From: Luscinia megarhynchos
Taxonomy: Eukaryota > Chordata > Aves > Passeriformes > Turdidae
Reading direction: 5' to 3'
Length of the DNA: 64,000 bases
Assembly (NCBI GenBank): GCA_034336665.1
Contig: JAPFBE010000002.1
Span: 81,040,905-81,104,904 of the forward strand
Shown here: positions 37,781 to 48,431 of the stretch, one piece after another
Position numbering within the stretch: the stretch's first letter is position 1
Layout of the letters: every line of letters begins with the position of its first letter
Notes under the pieces: generated by a model
Told to the model about the DNA's origin: nothing
What the model saw: only the letters and a program-made list of their open reading frames with translations
Databases searched by the model: none
Position numbers and translations under genes: made by a program

Positions 37781-40576
37781 AGCCCTTGATGTAGCAAAAC
37801 TCTGAAGACGTACCCAGTCTCAGAGACAGCCAGCTCCTAGGGTACTAACACATAACAGGGATAGGCATATTCTGCATATTCTTCTGTGGCTAAAAAACTC
37901 TGAGGTGAAGACAGAAAAGCATTTTACACCACCCATGGGAAGCCCACACACCCCAAGCCTTTCCTGAAATGTGCTGCTGCCCTTTTTCTGTCACCATCTA
38001 CTACTCTAAGAGGTCTTGAGCATGCTGAAAACTATCATCAATAAGCATTACAGGATTTATGCATTTGAGTTTATATTATAAAATTCAGCTGATGTAGCTG
38101 CATTACTTGGATGTTAGAAACTTGCTGACTGACAAAACCGGTGTTTAAGCAGCTCTGCTCCACTCAGCCAATTGAAATTTTATTGATAAAGTAAAAGAAA
38201 AAATGCCACTTGGAAAAGTGATGTTGATACATGAAAGAAAGCCAGAATCTAAGTCCTGTAAGTACAGACAAGGCTGCAGTGGGGGACTGCACAAGATAAA
38301 GCCTTTTTTCAACATATTTAGTAAGTATCATCTTTAAATACAAAGCAAACCACAACAAAACTGACTGTTTCAGTATCTGTGCTCTTGACTTACAAACACA
38401 ATAAACACTCAGAATGGAAATTTGGTGGAACAAGTCCACTCACCCAAGACAGGCTTGTTGCCTGCTCTAACAGCATTCTATGGATGGTCTCTCCAGAAAG
38501 CCCAATGCTCAAGGATCATGTATTTCACAAAACATGTATAAACCAATGCCTTCTAAAATATCTTATGTGCTTATTAACAAGTCTATCTGGAAGTGGAACA
38601 TCCACAACTTGAGATCATGTGGGGAGATATTAACTGACAGACTGACCAAAATAAAAGAGTGGCAACCCTCAAAATTCCAGCATACCCAAATCCCTAGAAG
38701 GGCCTCTAGTAGTAGTTCACTCCTTGGACAACCGAGTATTTCAGGTCCTGAGCTGAAGATGAGGACTTCAAGGCCTCAATGTACTCAAACATTAAGTTCA
38801 AAAGAATGTGAGGTGAGATAACACAACCAACTTAAAGCACTGCTTCAAATCCCTTGCTCTTACTGATGAGACAACTTTAGTTAAAGGACACCAAAACCTG
38901 CAGAGAGGAAACATGTCACTGATTACAGATCAGAGCCGAATTTAAGAGGCCCCACTTGCAGAGGCCCCACTGCTCTGGTAAGAAAACAGCAGATGCACAT
39001 ACTACACTTCAACCTTCACCTCATCTCACCTTAGTCATCAAACCTTTTCTTCAACACAAAAAAGACAGCAATTACCCATTGTCATTTCCTGATTGTTGCC
39101 AATGCTACTATTCAGACTGCAAACATTACTATAAATATTTTTCATCTAAAAACAATTGAACAATTTAAGTTCTTGCTTACAACCAATTTCACAAACAAAA
39201 AAGAAAAACCGATCTATAGTCTATAGGTAACACTAAGCTTAGGCTTCTGCTGCAGCAAACAAAAATATTATTTTTACAAACCAGTCACATTCTATGCAGT
39301 GAGTGTTCAGTTTTGCTCTTCCTTGACCATTTGGAAGTCTGGTCCTGAATATCAGTGCTCTCTGATGGCTATAAATTTTCATATATTATTCATATATTAC
39401 TAATTATATGATATATTAACATAATTCTTTAGCTCAATTTACTTCCCTTACAGTGTTTATTTAATTTTGCAGAATAATTGTAGTTTTGCTTTTTGTTTAA
39501 CCGTCAAGGTAAAGCCAAATGCCTCTTCCAACAGACTCCTAATTTCCCTACTTGACTCAGCACATCTTCCTGTTTTTGTTCCACTTTTTTTGCTGAGAAT
39601 GATTAATTTATACACAGAATTTTAGGGTTCTGTTCATGGATAACAGTAACTCCTTTAACTGGATCACTGTAGCCAGCATTTACTTTTTCCTCAATTCAAT
39701 ATCCTGTAATTACCTAACATTCTTTGGTTTTTGTATTGCTTTCAACTGGTAAGAATTTCTTCTACAAATTTTTTGCTTGCAAGGTTACAATTCTAAACCC
39801 TTACTCTTTACATTGTTATTGAACTTATTTCATATGCTAGTCTCAGGATCACCCGATTCTTTCCGTACAGTACTATAACCCTCTTTCATACTGTCAGTAC
39901 CTCCCAACTCCCATCACAACCAAATCAAGACAGTAAAGTTTTAATTGCTACATCAAGACCTATTAAATATTTAATAAGATTGGTCTCAAGACTAATCTTC
40001 AAAGAACTAATTTTATACCCTCTGATACTCAGATTTGCTGGATTTTTCGATTCAATATTACTCACCATAGCTTGTCTCTAGTTACTTCCCCATTCTGTCT
40101 ACATTCAGGTGTTTTCCCTACCTTTTCACCACAATAACAACGTGCAGCAGCTTTAGTGTGGTCTAGAAAATAAAAAAAGGGAACTACCCCATCTCCCTTA
40201 AAAATAGTAATTGCTTCACCAAAGACAGTTATGACAGCAGGTTAAAATACGCATTTCAGTTTCACTTATCTTTTTTTCTCCTAGAAAGCACGTTCAAAGC
40301 CGCACACTTACCAATGCCCTGTCAGCAGGGCGGCCGCGTCCCCGTCCCCGTTTCCCCCCTCCCCTGCCGTGAAGGCTGGCACCGCTCCCGCTGCTCTCCC
40401 ACCACAGCGCTCCACCTCCCCTGCTCCCGGGCCGGGCTCTGCCCAGGGCCCGTCCCCGGGTCCCTCCCGGGCCCGGCAGAGGCCTGCCGGGGGTGACAGC
40501 TCCCTGCCGTGCCCCGCCGCGCCCTCCCGGCCTCCCGCTCCGCCCGGCCCCGGCCCCGGCCCCGCTCCCGCCCTAC

Positions 40577-40700
40577 CTGCGCGGGGCTCGCGGGGGGCGC
40601 GCGGGGCGGCCGGAGCGCGCGGCCGAGCGGCGGGCGGGAGCTGCCGCCCCCTGCTGGGCGGAGGCCGCGGGGCTCCGTGCTCCTCCGGCCCTCAGGGAGC
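40577..40700 (-). other. ANKRD46: Presumed non-coding first exon of ANKRD46
   Basis: On the minus strand the CpG island contains GCGCAG|GTAGGG, a good donor, whose exon would end at 40577. Joining to the acceptor at 27869 leaves a 5' UTR of this exon plus 31 nt before the ATG. The transcription start is not determinable here; 40700 is only a nominal upstream limit. Confidence 0.55.
40641..40657 (-). promoter_or_regulatory. CTCF-like motif in the promoter
   Basis: The minus strand reads CCAGCAGGGGGCGGCAG, matching the known CTCF core (CCASYAGRKGGC) at every position. It lies about 65 bp upstream of the predicted first-exon donor. Binding is inferred from the motif only. Confidence 0.65.
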
Positions 40701-40806
40701 CTTGGCCGGGCTCCGGGACGGGCAGAGCCGCGGGGCTCAGTGCCCCTCCGGCCCTCAGGGAGCCTTGGCCGGGCTCCGGGACGGGCAGAGCCGCGGGGCT
40801 CAGTGC
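40665..40806. repeat. 63-bp tandem duplication in the promoter
   Basis: CCGCGGGGCTC begins at 40665, 40728 and 40791, giving a 63-bp period and about 2.25 copies. The first two units are almost identical, differing mainly at CCGTGCT versus CAGTGCC. Because 63 is a multiple of three, several frames read through it as a 21-residue repeat, creating spurious long open frames on both strands. It adjoins the CTCF-like motif and a CR1 insertion. Confidence 0.95.
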
Positions 40807-40811
40807 GGCCA

Positions 40812-41402
40812 GCAGGACCAGAGCAGGGGTTGTCCCCGTACTCGGCTCTGGTGACGCCACCCCTCGAGTGCTGGGCTCAGTCCTGGCCCCTCAGCCCAGG
40901 ACGGACACTGAGGGGCGGGAGCGTGTCCGGAGAAGGGCAGGGAGCTGGGAAGGGTCCGGAGCAGCAGCGCTGTGGGGGCAGCTGAGGGAGCTGGGGGTGC
41001 TCAGCCTGGAGCCAAGGAGGCTCGGGGTGACCTGATCGCTCTGGGCAGCGCTGAGAGGAGCCGGGCCCTGCTGCGGGCCGGGCTCTGCTCACAGCAAACA
41101 GGGGACAGCAGAACCAGACATCGCCCCAAGCTGTGCCAGGGAGAAGTTTAGGTTGGACACTAGCAGAACAAGACATCGCCCCAAGCTGTGCCAGGGGTGG
41201 TTTGGGTTGGACAGTAGGAGGAATTTCTTCACAGAAAGGGTGATCAAGACACTGTCCAGGGAGGTGGGAGAGTCTCCAGCCCTGGAGGTGTCTGAAGACT
41301 TGAAGAACAGACTGTGGTGTGGTTGATGGGTTGGTGTTCAGGCAGACGTTGGACTCGACCTCAGTCTTTTCCATCTAAGTGATTCTGCGATTCTGCGATT
41401 TT
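40812..41402 (+). mobile_element. CR1 LINE 3' fragment at the ANKRD46 promoter
   Basis: Plus-strand CR1: 'tactcggctctggtgacgcc' corresponds to the LYSALV(R)P stretch of ORF2, then 'cagcctggagccaaggaggc', 'aggaatttcttcacagaaag', 'tccctgg(aggtg)'-like text 'tccagccctggaggtgtctg', and the tail repeats ATTCTGCGATTCTGCGATT. It is 5'-truncated and non-coding. An internal 55-bp tandem duplication (41107-41161 and 41162-41216) repeats AGACATCGCCCCAAGCTGTG. It runs antisense to ANKRD46 and directly upstream of its first exon. Confidence 0.9.
41107..41216 (+). repeat. 55-bp tandem duplication inside the CR1
   Basis: Two units starting AGCAGAAC at 41107 and 41162, both with ACATCGCCCCAAGCTGTGCC. The second diverges around GGTGGTTTGGG versus GAGAAGTTTAGG. 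The duplication occurred after or during CR1 insertion. Confidence 0.85.
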
Positions 41403-44400
41403 GACGCTGCTGTGTGTGCTATCCCTGTAAAACCACAACAATCAGCAAGCTACGAATTCAGGCCAAAGTACAATGCCTCTGTCTCCACCTCGCCTCAGCA
41501 CCAAGGTTCTCTAAGTGAATGGGAGCGGGAGTGAATGGCTGGAAAGGAGTTATTTAACTTCACCCAAAATACTACTGTAGCTTCTTTTTTTGGATGGATG
41601 ATACCTCAGCAGCTCAGTAAGCGAGCCAAAACAGTATGGTCTGCTTGGAAGGATCAGAGGAAATGCATGCCTTTCCCCAGACAATGCCTAGGTGGCAATA
41701 GCCTTCTCAACCATCGGACACTCACAAAAACATTACAAACCGATGTGTAAGCTTTCCTTGCTGATAGAGTAGCACCGGTAACCCTCACCTTTCTGCTCGA
41801 ACAGCGTCTGAGGAAAGGGAAAACAAAACAAAAAAGCAGAGTCTCAGCACTTATTCTCACTAGTAACTAGATCTGTAAAAACTCTAAAGAACGGGGGGAC
41901 AGACAAGGAATTACAGAGAAGATTTTTGGTTTGTTTTTTGTTTGATTGTTTTTTGGTTTTTTTGTTTTGTTGGTTTTTTGTTTTTGTTTTTGGGTTTTTT
42001 TGGTGGGGTTGGTTTTTTGTTATGTTTTGTTTGGTTGGTTGTTTTTTTTGCTTTATAATTCAAGACTTCAACAGTGGGTTTATTATTTCGTTTTGAAAGA
42101 CAGTATCTAAAATAAATTATTAAGGTCCTCTTCTCTTATTTTCTCAAATAAACAGTCATCTTTATTTGGCCTAACTAAAAGATCTTTTACTTGAGATACA
42201 ACCCAAATGAATTACATGCAGGGAAACAAAAGAAGGGCATCTCAATAATTATAGGTAGATACAACACGATAGAAAATCTCACATAATACAGTTCAGGTTG
42301 ATCTCTTCAGGATATTTCAGAGAGAACAGAATTTTTTTTTCCTGCTGGAATAGAACACAAGAACAATTGTTTCTGCTGTAAGGCTTATTACAATGTACTG
42401 TATGTGTGGATTGAACAGCAGTTCCAAAAGTGCCAATATCGATGTTACTTGGCATTCTAGTAACCACAAGGACATATATGCAGGTACTTTAACTGCCTAA
42501 TAGGCCTTCTGAATTAGATTGACTTCTGATAATCACACATTCTTTAACCATAACAACTGCATAAATGCTACCTTTCAACTCCACTTTTCCTAAAGGGTCC
42601 CAAGTACTGTGTGAAGCTTCTGAATACCATATCTGGCAGGTATAAACAGGTGAATTATACTATTCCATTGCCTGTATCTGCAGTTTTCTGTTGCATTAGG
42701 AAAATTTATGGCACTGATTTATCTTCTTGATATATCTTTGGAAAGTAAATGTCCTGAAAATCTAATAAGAGTGTCTATCATGAAGCTATGTTAACCATGC
42801 TGCAATAACTAATATCAAGGCATTAGGAAGCTGGAACCAGGTTTTGCATACGTTATTTCTGTAGAACTTATTTCATGCCTGTTTCAAGATTTCTAAAAGA
42901 CATAACAGCAGAATTGCCTAGGTGCAGGCACTTCTACATCACAGCCTCACTATCTGCAAAGTCCACCTATGCTTCTTCATTTTCCTACTAAACCTTACTG
43001 CTGCAGTAGACTGCACTCAGACAGGACTTTCCAGGCTGTTTTGCTAAGCTAGTAGTATCATGTACCCTACAGGATCAGAAACAAAATAGAAATGATGTAT
43101 CTCTTCTCATGATTTAGCAGTAAGTTTTCACAGTTTTTTGACAGCATCACTTAAACTTTTCTCCAACTCAGAGCAAAGATTTATATGACTCTTGGGGATG
43201 TTAATGCCAAAATTATAAAGATCCAACTCAATCAACACTTTTTCAAATGCGAATGTACAAAAGATAAACTTTTACTACATTTTTCAAGCATCTTGCAAAA
43301 AAAAAAAGATAAATAGCAGAGGAAATCCTTAAGAGCACTGTTATCACAGCATTTAGAAGCTAGCTAAGCATGGTTCAAGACTTGATATTAATTTTTTGAA
43401 AACAGAGCTTGGTGTGTGAAGATGTAAACCACTTCAAGTTTGCTGTAGAAAATAACAGATACCATTCCATATACCATATATCACTGTTTTAAGCAAGAGC
43501 ATACTGTGACTTGCTTTAACAGCTCTATTCTAATTAACAGCTTTAATTTTTTTAGCTCACTGAGTTTTGTGTCAGCAGCCAGACACAGCTGATAAGCTCA
43601 GTGATTTTCTGTTGCCCTGTCCAAGGCTGTTCTTCTCACAAAAAAATATTTTAAATATGTTCAGGTCAGACCAATGGCCTCAAGCCCAGAGTGCCATGGA
43701 ACTTAGTCCTTGCTAAAGCTTTGCCACAGCAAAGCCATTAAACCATATCCTTTGGTCTCCAGCATAGATGCAATTCTAGTCAGAAAATGTTGTCTCTGTT
43801 AATGTCAAGTGCAAGTTGTTTGTGAGTGTTGAAGGTCACACCTAACCTAGAATCTCACCTCCAGCAGTAACAAGTACAGAGCACTTCAAAGAAAGGGGCA
43901 AGAGAACTCACTACACAGTTTAATCAATTTGCTTATTGAAGAGCAGTTAGTGATTGGTTTTTATGGTTTCGGAAGGTACAGTAACATCACCTTTTTTCTG
44001 AATGCAGACTGAGTTTTTAGAAATATTTTTCTTTTAGAAATATTTTTCTTCAGCCAATCACACACTGTAATAGAGGTATTTATTTTAATTCACTTTATGT
44101 TCATTCAACAAATGACTTGAAAGAGCAACATCATTTAGCTGTTCAGGAACTATCAGCAATGGATACCAATTCCTGCAGATGAACTTGGAATTGCATTTTT
44201 TATGAGATGGGAATGTCCTGTGTATGGTATGTAGTGTGTCAGATTTTCCAGAGGGTATGATTCCCAACCAGAGGGAAAAAGAAATGCACAAACAATTCTA
44301 GTGTGGAATCTAAGTACAACTCTGTAAAATATATCAGCAGGTGCATGCAGATAAATACCTGATCTCCATATACATTCTGTCTCTCTGTAAATTTCAAATA

Positions 44401-45731
44401 TGTCATTCAGAAGCACTTGCAATTAGCAAATAAAATGAAGCAAGTTGTTGAACCATCAAGCTAAAATAATCTTTTTTCTTCAGACATGTTTTTTGCCTTC
44501 TTCATCCTCCAAAAAATTCAGGTTTTCCTCCTTTTCCTACCCAAAGAAGTTCTTACTAAATTTTTTAGAAGTTTACCTAGCCAGTAAACAGAGGTTGGGC
44601 TAAACAACACAAGCAAGAACACACTGTATTTACATTTTGGACACAATTTCTCACTCATTAACCTGTTTTTGTTGGTTGTTGGATTTCTTACTATTTTTCA
44701 TATATTCAGGCATCTTGATCTCCAGAACAGATTGACAACTGTAAATTGAGAATAAGCTGAAATGCTCTTCTAAGTACTGTAACAAAATATGCTGAGAAAA
44801 TCAGCATTCAGTTACTCCCAGCAGCAACAGTGTAAGAAATGAACTGGCAGAGTGGCCCTTCTCATAACTCTCTGTTTTAGTACAAGCTACTATCCACAGC
44901 TGATTAGTTACATAGTGAATGCTAACCTTCATAATTAAAAGTTTACTTCCATTAGAAATAAATTTAGAAATAAAGAGATCCAATCTTTTCCAAGATTAAA
45001 ATTTATCTTTTCTTCTGAATCAGTTACAGTTTAAAGCTATGAAATAACATGCTGTTCATTTCCTCACTGCTCATTCTAATCAGCATGGGCCTAGAAGATT
45101 ACACACGGTCCTTTCTTTTTTCCTCTTCAGACATTTTCAGTTGGCAGACAAAATCTTTAGATATCACAAGGTTAAATAAAGACATTAATAATGGTGGAAA
45201 TTATTTTTTAAAAATATCAAATATCTAAACATCCTTCCATCCTGAATGGCCTACATAAAAGAAGTATTTTAGCTACAAATCAGACTTTTAGTTTATTAAC
45301 ATTTCTATTTAAAATAAAAAAATTTCTATGTGTGAATGTCACAGATCTCAATTTGGTCTAGCATTGCAGCAGATGGAGCAAGCAAGTAAAGTGGGGAAAA
45401 ATTGAAAGCCAGAAATGGATATAACAGGGCAGTGCAGAACATACAAAAATTATACCATCTATATCCTTTATCAGAAAAAGTCAAAGCCAAGGAGAGAGAA
45501 TGTAAAGCATACTATTAAAGTTGTGATGATAAACCTTCTAACATTCAGAAAATTATTTCGGTAAAACTGACCAAAGATGTGCTTTATAGTGAATTAATTC
45601 TGGACTGAAATTTTGGAATGTGCAAGATACTTTTCCTCAATGGTACTGCTCTCAGCAAGGTTGTAAGAGTGATAGAGTAGCGGCCTTATCTCCTATTAAA
45701 TACAAATTCCTATACTAACACACACACTCAC
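41403..45731. other. Intergenic DNA between ANKRD46 promoter and SNX31 remains
   Basis: This interval should contain the last exon and 3' UTR of SNX31 if they survive, but I could not recognise them. It holds a T/G-rich low-complexity tract at 41923-42050 and otherwise AT-rich DNA. Confidence 0.5.
41923..42050. repeat. T/G-rich low-complexity tract, (GTTTT)n-like
   Basis: About 128 bp made almost entirely of G and T on the plus strand, with irregular GTTTT and GGTTTTTT units. The complement is a C/A-rich strand. Confidence 0.95.
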
Positions 45732-45806
45732 CATTTCTTGGCCTTTGGCTGCCTTCATTATCCGTCCTGGTACCATTTTATTCCAGCAGCTGCTGAACAC
45801 AAAGGT
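45732..45806 (-). pseudogene. SNX31: SNX31 remnant exon G (open)
   Basis: The acceptor is CTCTTTAG|ACC and the donor is AAATG|GTGAGT. 75 nt, in phase 0 at both ends, encoding TFVFSSCWNKMVPGR then IMKAAKGQEM. It matches the region after the conserved YTKQ motif near the SNX31 C-terminus. No lesion is visible in this exon. Confidence 0.85.
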
Positions 45807-46050
45807 CTAAAGAGGATAAACCAGAGAACTTTCTGATTTTTTCGAAATTACGCACTTGACTCTTCCATTCCTTCTCCAGGAGGAAATTACAGTCCCTAAC
45901 TACTGAACTATCATTTTCCTGACTCAGTTAATTTTACCCTGTTCTTAAGTAACAAACGAGTTGCAGTTCCTTATGGCCCAACCTCAGCATGACTAACCCT
46001 GTAAGATTACATTTTACCCTGATCCTTTCCTAAAAGGACTGAGAAATAAC

Positions 46051-46145
46051 CTGTTTTGTGTACAAAATTATCCAGTTTCATGTGCCTGAGTCATTGTACT
46101 CAAATCAGAGCTCCAGTGTGTCTTCTCTGGCTTCCTTTGTATACC
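46051..46145 (-). pseudogene. SNX31: SNX31 remnant exon F, two in-frame TGA stops
   Basis: The acceptor is TTTTTCCAG|GG and the donor is AAACAG|GTTATT. 95 nt, starting with two bases of a split codon. The reading is YTKEAREDTLEL, stop, FEYNDSGT, stop, NWIILYTKQ. The first TGA (46107-46105) stands where relatives have Arg or Ala between LEL and F. The second (46080-46078) stands where SNX31 has Trp. Both are single transitions from CGA and TGG. Flanking residues and splice sites remain recognisable. Confidence 0.9.
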
Positions 46146-46658
46146 CTGGAAAAACAAACAAATAGAAACATGAAACAAAAACCCTCTAGCCAATGAACGG
46201 GGGGCATAGCTAAAAACAGCATTAATGTGTTCAGCCTTAAATCAGAATCAGTCAATTAGGTTCATTTTATACAGTATATAAATAAAACAGCTGAAATCTC
46301 TACCAGAACACTTTCCTTGTGGGAGGGAGCAAGTGGGAGGTAGGAAGGGGGAGCCTTTGCAAGCATAAAGCTGGCTAAAGCAGTTATTTTGCTCCCACAC
46401 AAAACTCTGACAACTCTACCTCCAGAAGGAAAGGAAAGGAAAGGGGCAGGTAAAGCATGACATGGGATGCTAGGAAAGAACGGAAACAGAGTAAAGCAAG
46501 ATGTTTCACTGCTGTTAAGGCTGCCAAGGGAATATGTTTCAGAATAGGTTTGGAGGGGAATATGGGCAAGTGGAAGAGATTTAAAACACATCACCACCTT
46601 CTCCCCAGACGTTCCAACCTTATTTTTCATGGAGAGGAAGTGAATGTAAATACAAAGT

Positions 46659-47428
46659 TGTCGAGTTATTCATGGGTCTGGGTCTTCAAAAGAGACAAGA
46701 GCGGTTGTTGGTTGCTGTAAAGTTGTTTATTACAGAAGTACATCAGTCTCGAACGCAAGGAGTTCAGAATATTAAAGTCCATGCTAAGATTTTTTAGCAT
46801 AGACTCCCAAGCAGAAGAATCAGCATCAGCTTCCTGGCATTTTCTCTTTGTCCTCTGGGTGGTGATGATGGTGATGATGGTGGTAGTAATGGTGTTCTCT
46901 CACCCCAATACAGGGGGTTTTATTGATAAATCTTCCAATGAGCTAAAAACACAAACCTAAAACATTGCTTCTACACTGAATAGAATCTTAATTTTAGAGT
47001 ATGAAAGTAATATCTTAATTTACACATAGTAGCTCTATCTATTCACGTAAATGGTTCTATCTGTTCTAACTAGAAAATGTAAGCAATGTTCTTACTAAGT
47101 TTTCATTATGTCTGGGGCTAAGTTTCTGAACTTTTAACTGGGCTTTAGGTTGCTTGAACTTTAGTTAGGTTTTAGGGCTTTTTACTCTCTTGAGGCACTT
47201 ACAGTATATTCTTACTTTAAACTAAAACTTAAACTTCTACTTCATATCTATGTGACTTAATAATATTTCTACTAACTTAAAACTAAAACTTACTACTCCT
47301 GGACTCCTGCTTCATATCTGTGTGGCTTAATATATTTTAATTTCTCTACAGGCTTTAATTCAATCCCTGCATTCTTCTCTCTCTCTCCGAGGGACTCAGA
47401 GAGGCTTCTATTTACACACTCCAACTCA
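46659..47428 (-). mobile_element. Solo LTR of an endogenous retrovirus
   Basis: A 770-bp element begins TGTCGAG and ends AACTCA on the plus strand (TG...CA on both strands). It is flanked by AAGT at 46655-46658 and again at 47429-47432, a 4-bp target duplication typical of gamma-type (ERV1-like) integration. On the minus strand an AATAAA (46731-46726) lies about 70 bp before the 3' end, followed by a U5-like stretch, which sets the orientation. No internal viral genes are present, as expected after LTR-LTR recombination. It sits in an SNX31 intron, its target duplication starting 16 bp past a decayed exon's donor. An imperfect duplication of 'cttcatatctatgtgactta' (about 47230-47335) and a GATGATGGT tract (46860-46890) lie inside. 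Confidence 0.75.
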
Positions 47429-47447
47429 AAGTCAGCAAAGTACTTAC

Positions 47448-47643
47448 AAGAAAAGTAACCTGTCAAATTCTTAACCTGTTGATTTTAAAGCTGACCTCTA
47501 ATTTGGTTAGTAGGCAGCATCATGCAGCAGCTAATCTCATCATTGCCAACATGGATGTCAGCTGAGTAGCTTTCTTCTAGATAGTCACAAATAAAAGGAT
47601 CAAACATCAAGCTGTATGTGCCATAGAACTGTAGTTCTCAAAT
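47448..47643 (-). pseudogene. SNX31: SNX31 remnant exon E, frameshifts and Trp-to-stop
   Basis: The acceptor is CAATGCAG|ATTTGAG and the donor is TTTCTT|GTAAGT. The middle reads DPFICDYLEESYSADI then HVGNDEISCCMMLP, unmistakable SNX31. This frame soon hits TAA, while the +1 frame continues the homology as FKINRLRI, stop, QVTFL. A 1-nt (or -2) frameshift is therefore present, and the conserved Trp before QVTF is TGA (47465-47463). The start of the exon also needs small indels to match the expected HYGY-QLDP block. 196 nt compared with about 205 expected. Confidence 0.88.
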
Positions 47644-47674
47644 CTGCATTGAGAAATGCACCAAAAACACAGAA

Positions 47675-47730
47675 CTAATACTCTTTCCTCCAGAAAGTAT
47701 TCCTAATACTCTTTCTTCCAGAAGGACACG
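47675..47730. repeat. 28-bp imperfect tandem duplication
   Basis: CTAATACTCTTTCCTCCAGA begins at 47675 and recurs at 47703 with C/T changes. It lies a few tens of bases upstream (minus strand) of the decayed SNX31 exon E. Confidence 0.85.
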
Positions 47731-48239
47731 GATTCACACAATAGGCCTGTGTTTGATTCAGAGAAGAGTGCTCATAGTCCAGAGTAAGAAACTTGATTTT
47801 TAATTTTTTTTTAACAGGATATGGTGAGATGGGTCTTTTGGATGATTAGCATATATGATAATAGTAAGAGATAAAACTAATGTAAGAAATACTGTGAACA
47901 ACAACCCAGCAGTCTGAATTTTTATCTGGTTGCCTAAACTGAATGACAAACGTTTGCACCTGAGTTTTGCAGAGAAGAATAGCATTCAATCAAATACTTC
48001 TTGCCATCTCTTGAGATCCAGCTCATTCTGTTGGGATTTTTAAAAAATATTAGCAAGATGGGAATCTCCTTTTCTATTTGGTGGTTCAGTATCTGACCAG
48101 GAGATGGGAGACCTGGGTCTCTAGTTCAAATGACTCCACAAAACCATGCTCTTTTTGCAGTCACAGCCTCTAGTACCATTTCTTTAAAAAACCTACTTCT
48201 TTGATATGTTTTGATTGGTTTTTTAAAATACTGTTTTAC

Positions 48240-48331
48240 CTTTGCTTTGTTTACATTTTTTGTAGAAACTGAAGTTCCTGCATCTGCTCATCTGTTGGTT
48301 TAACCCAATTCCTCTTAACTTCCTGGACTGC
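48240..48331 (-). pseudogene. SNX31: SNX31 remnant exon D, lost acceptor and stop
   Basis: Encodes AVQEVKRNWVKPTDEQMQ then ELQFLQKM and TAA. It matches the SNX31/SNX17 stretch AxQDIEKGWxxxTxxQ. The previous exon ends in phase 0 (ATGCAG|), so this one must begin with GCA at 48331, but the two bases before it are AA instead of AG. The nearest AG (48332-48331) would shift the frame. The TAA at the end replaces an expected Gln if the downstream donor CAAAG|GTAAAA is the original one. An alternative donor (AAAT|GTAAAC) would remove the stop but change the phase. Confidence 0.8.
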
Positions 48332-48405
48332 TTTAAAAGAATTTTTAAAAATAGCAGAAAAAGTCAGCAAAAACGTATTTCCTTTCACGTAAACATTCAG
48401 AAATG

Positions 48406-48431
48406 CATAGAAATAGAAATAGAAATAGAAG
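48406..48431. repeat. (GAAATA)n short tandem repeat
   Basis: About four units of AGAAAT in a row, with simple slippage structure. Confidence 0.9.

Larger units (their letters stand above)
27870..40576 (-). other. ANKRD46: ANKRD46 5' UTR intron (12.7 kb)
   Basis: This interval lies between the presumed non-coding first exon (donor GCAG|GTAGGG at 40577) and the acceptor at 27870. It holds a CR1 copy at 33868-34205, an older CR1 fragment at about 36950-37780, an exact 18-bp tandem pair at 33258-33293 and two short perfect hairpins (30324-30345, 35339-35369). No additional exon was recognised; a short non-coding exon could be hidden. Confidence 0.7.
40300..41130. promoter_or_regulatory. ANKRD46: CpG island, ANKRD46 promoter
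   Basis: An abrupt shift from AT-rich DNA to very GC- and CpG-rich sequence, the only one in the window. No TATA box is evident; there are many GC-box-like CCCGCCC and GGGCGG words. It lies upstream of the first ANKRD46 coding exon on the gene's strand and contains a good splice donor at 40577, so it is most simply the gene's housekeeping-type promoter and first exon. Part of the island's GC richness comes from a CR1 copy starting near 40812. Confidence 0.85.

Noticed and set aside
38164..38439. 91-codon minus-strand open frame
   Set aside because: No domain; AT-rich intronic sequence between CR1 remains and the promoter.
40369..41374. Long overlapping open frames (up to 180 codons) on both strands
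   Set aside because: They arise from CpG-island composition, the 63-bp (21-codon) tandem repeat and a CR1 fragment; no frame shows a domain.
44480..44580. Possible terminal SNX31 exon (LGRKRRK on the minus strand)
   Set aside because: Only a short basic stretch is similar, the frame stops at once, and no convincing acceptor precedes it.
46051..46145. TGA codons as selenocysteine in SNX31
   Set aside because: SNX31 is not a selenoprotein family, the sites correspond to Arg/Ala and Trp, and other lesions (frameshifts, lost acceptor) occur nearby.
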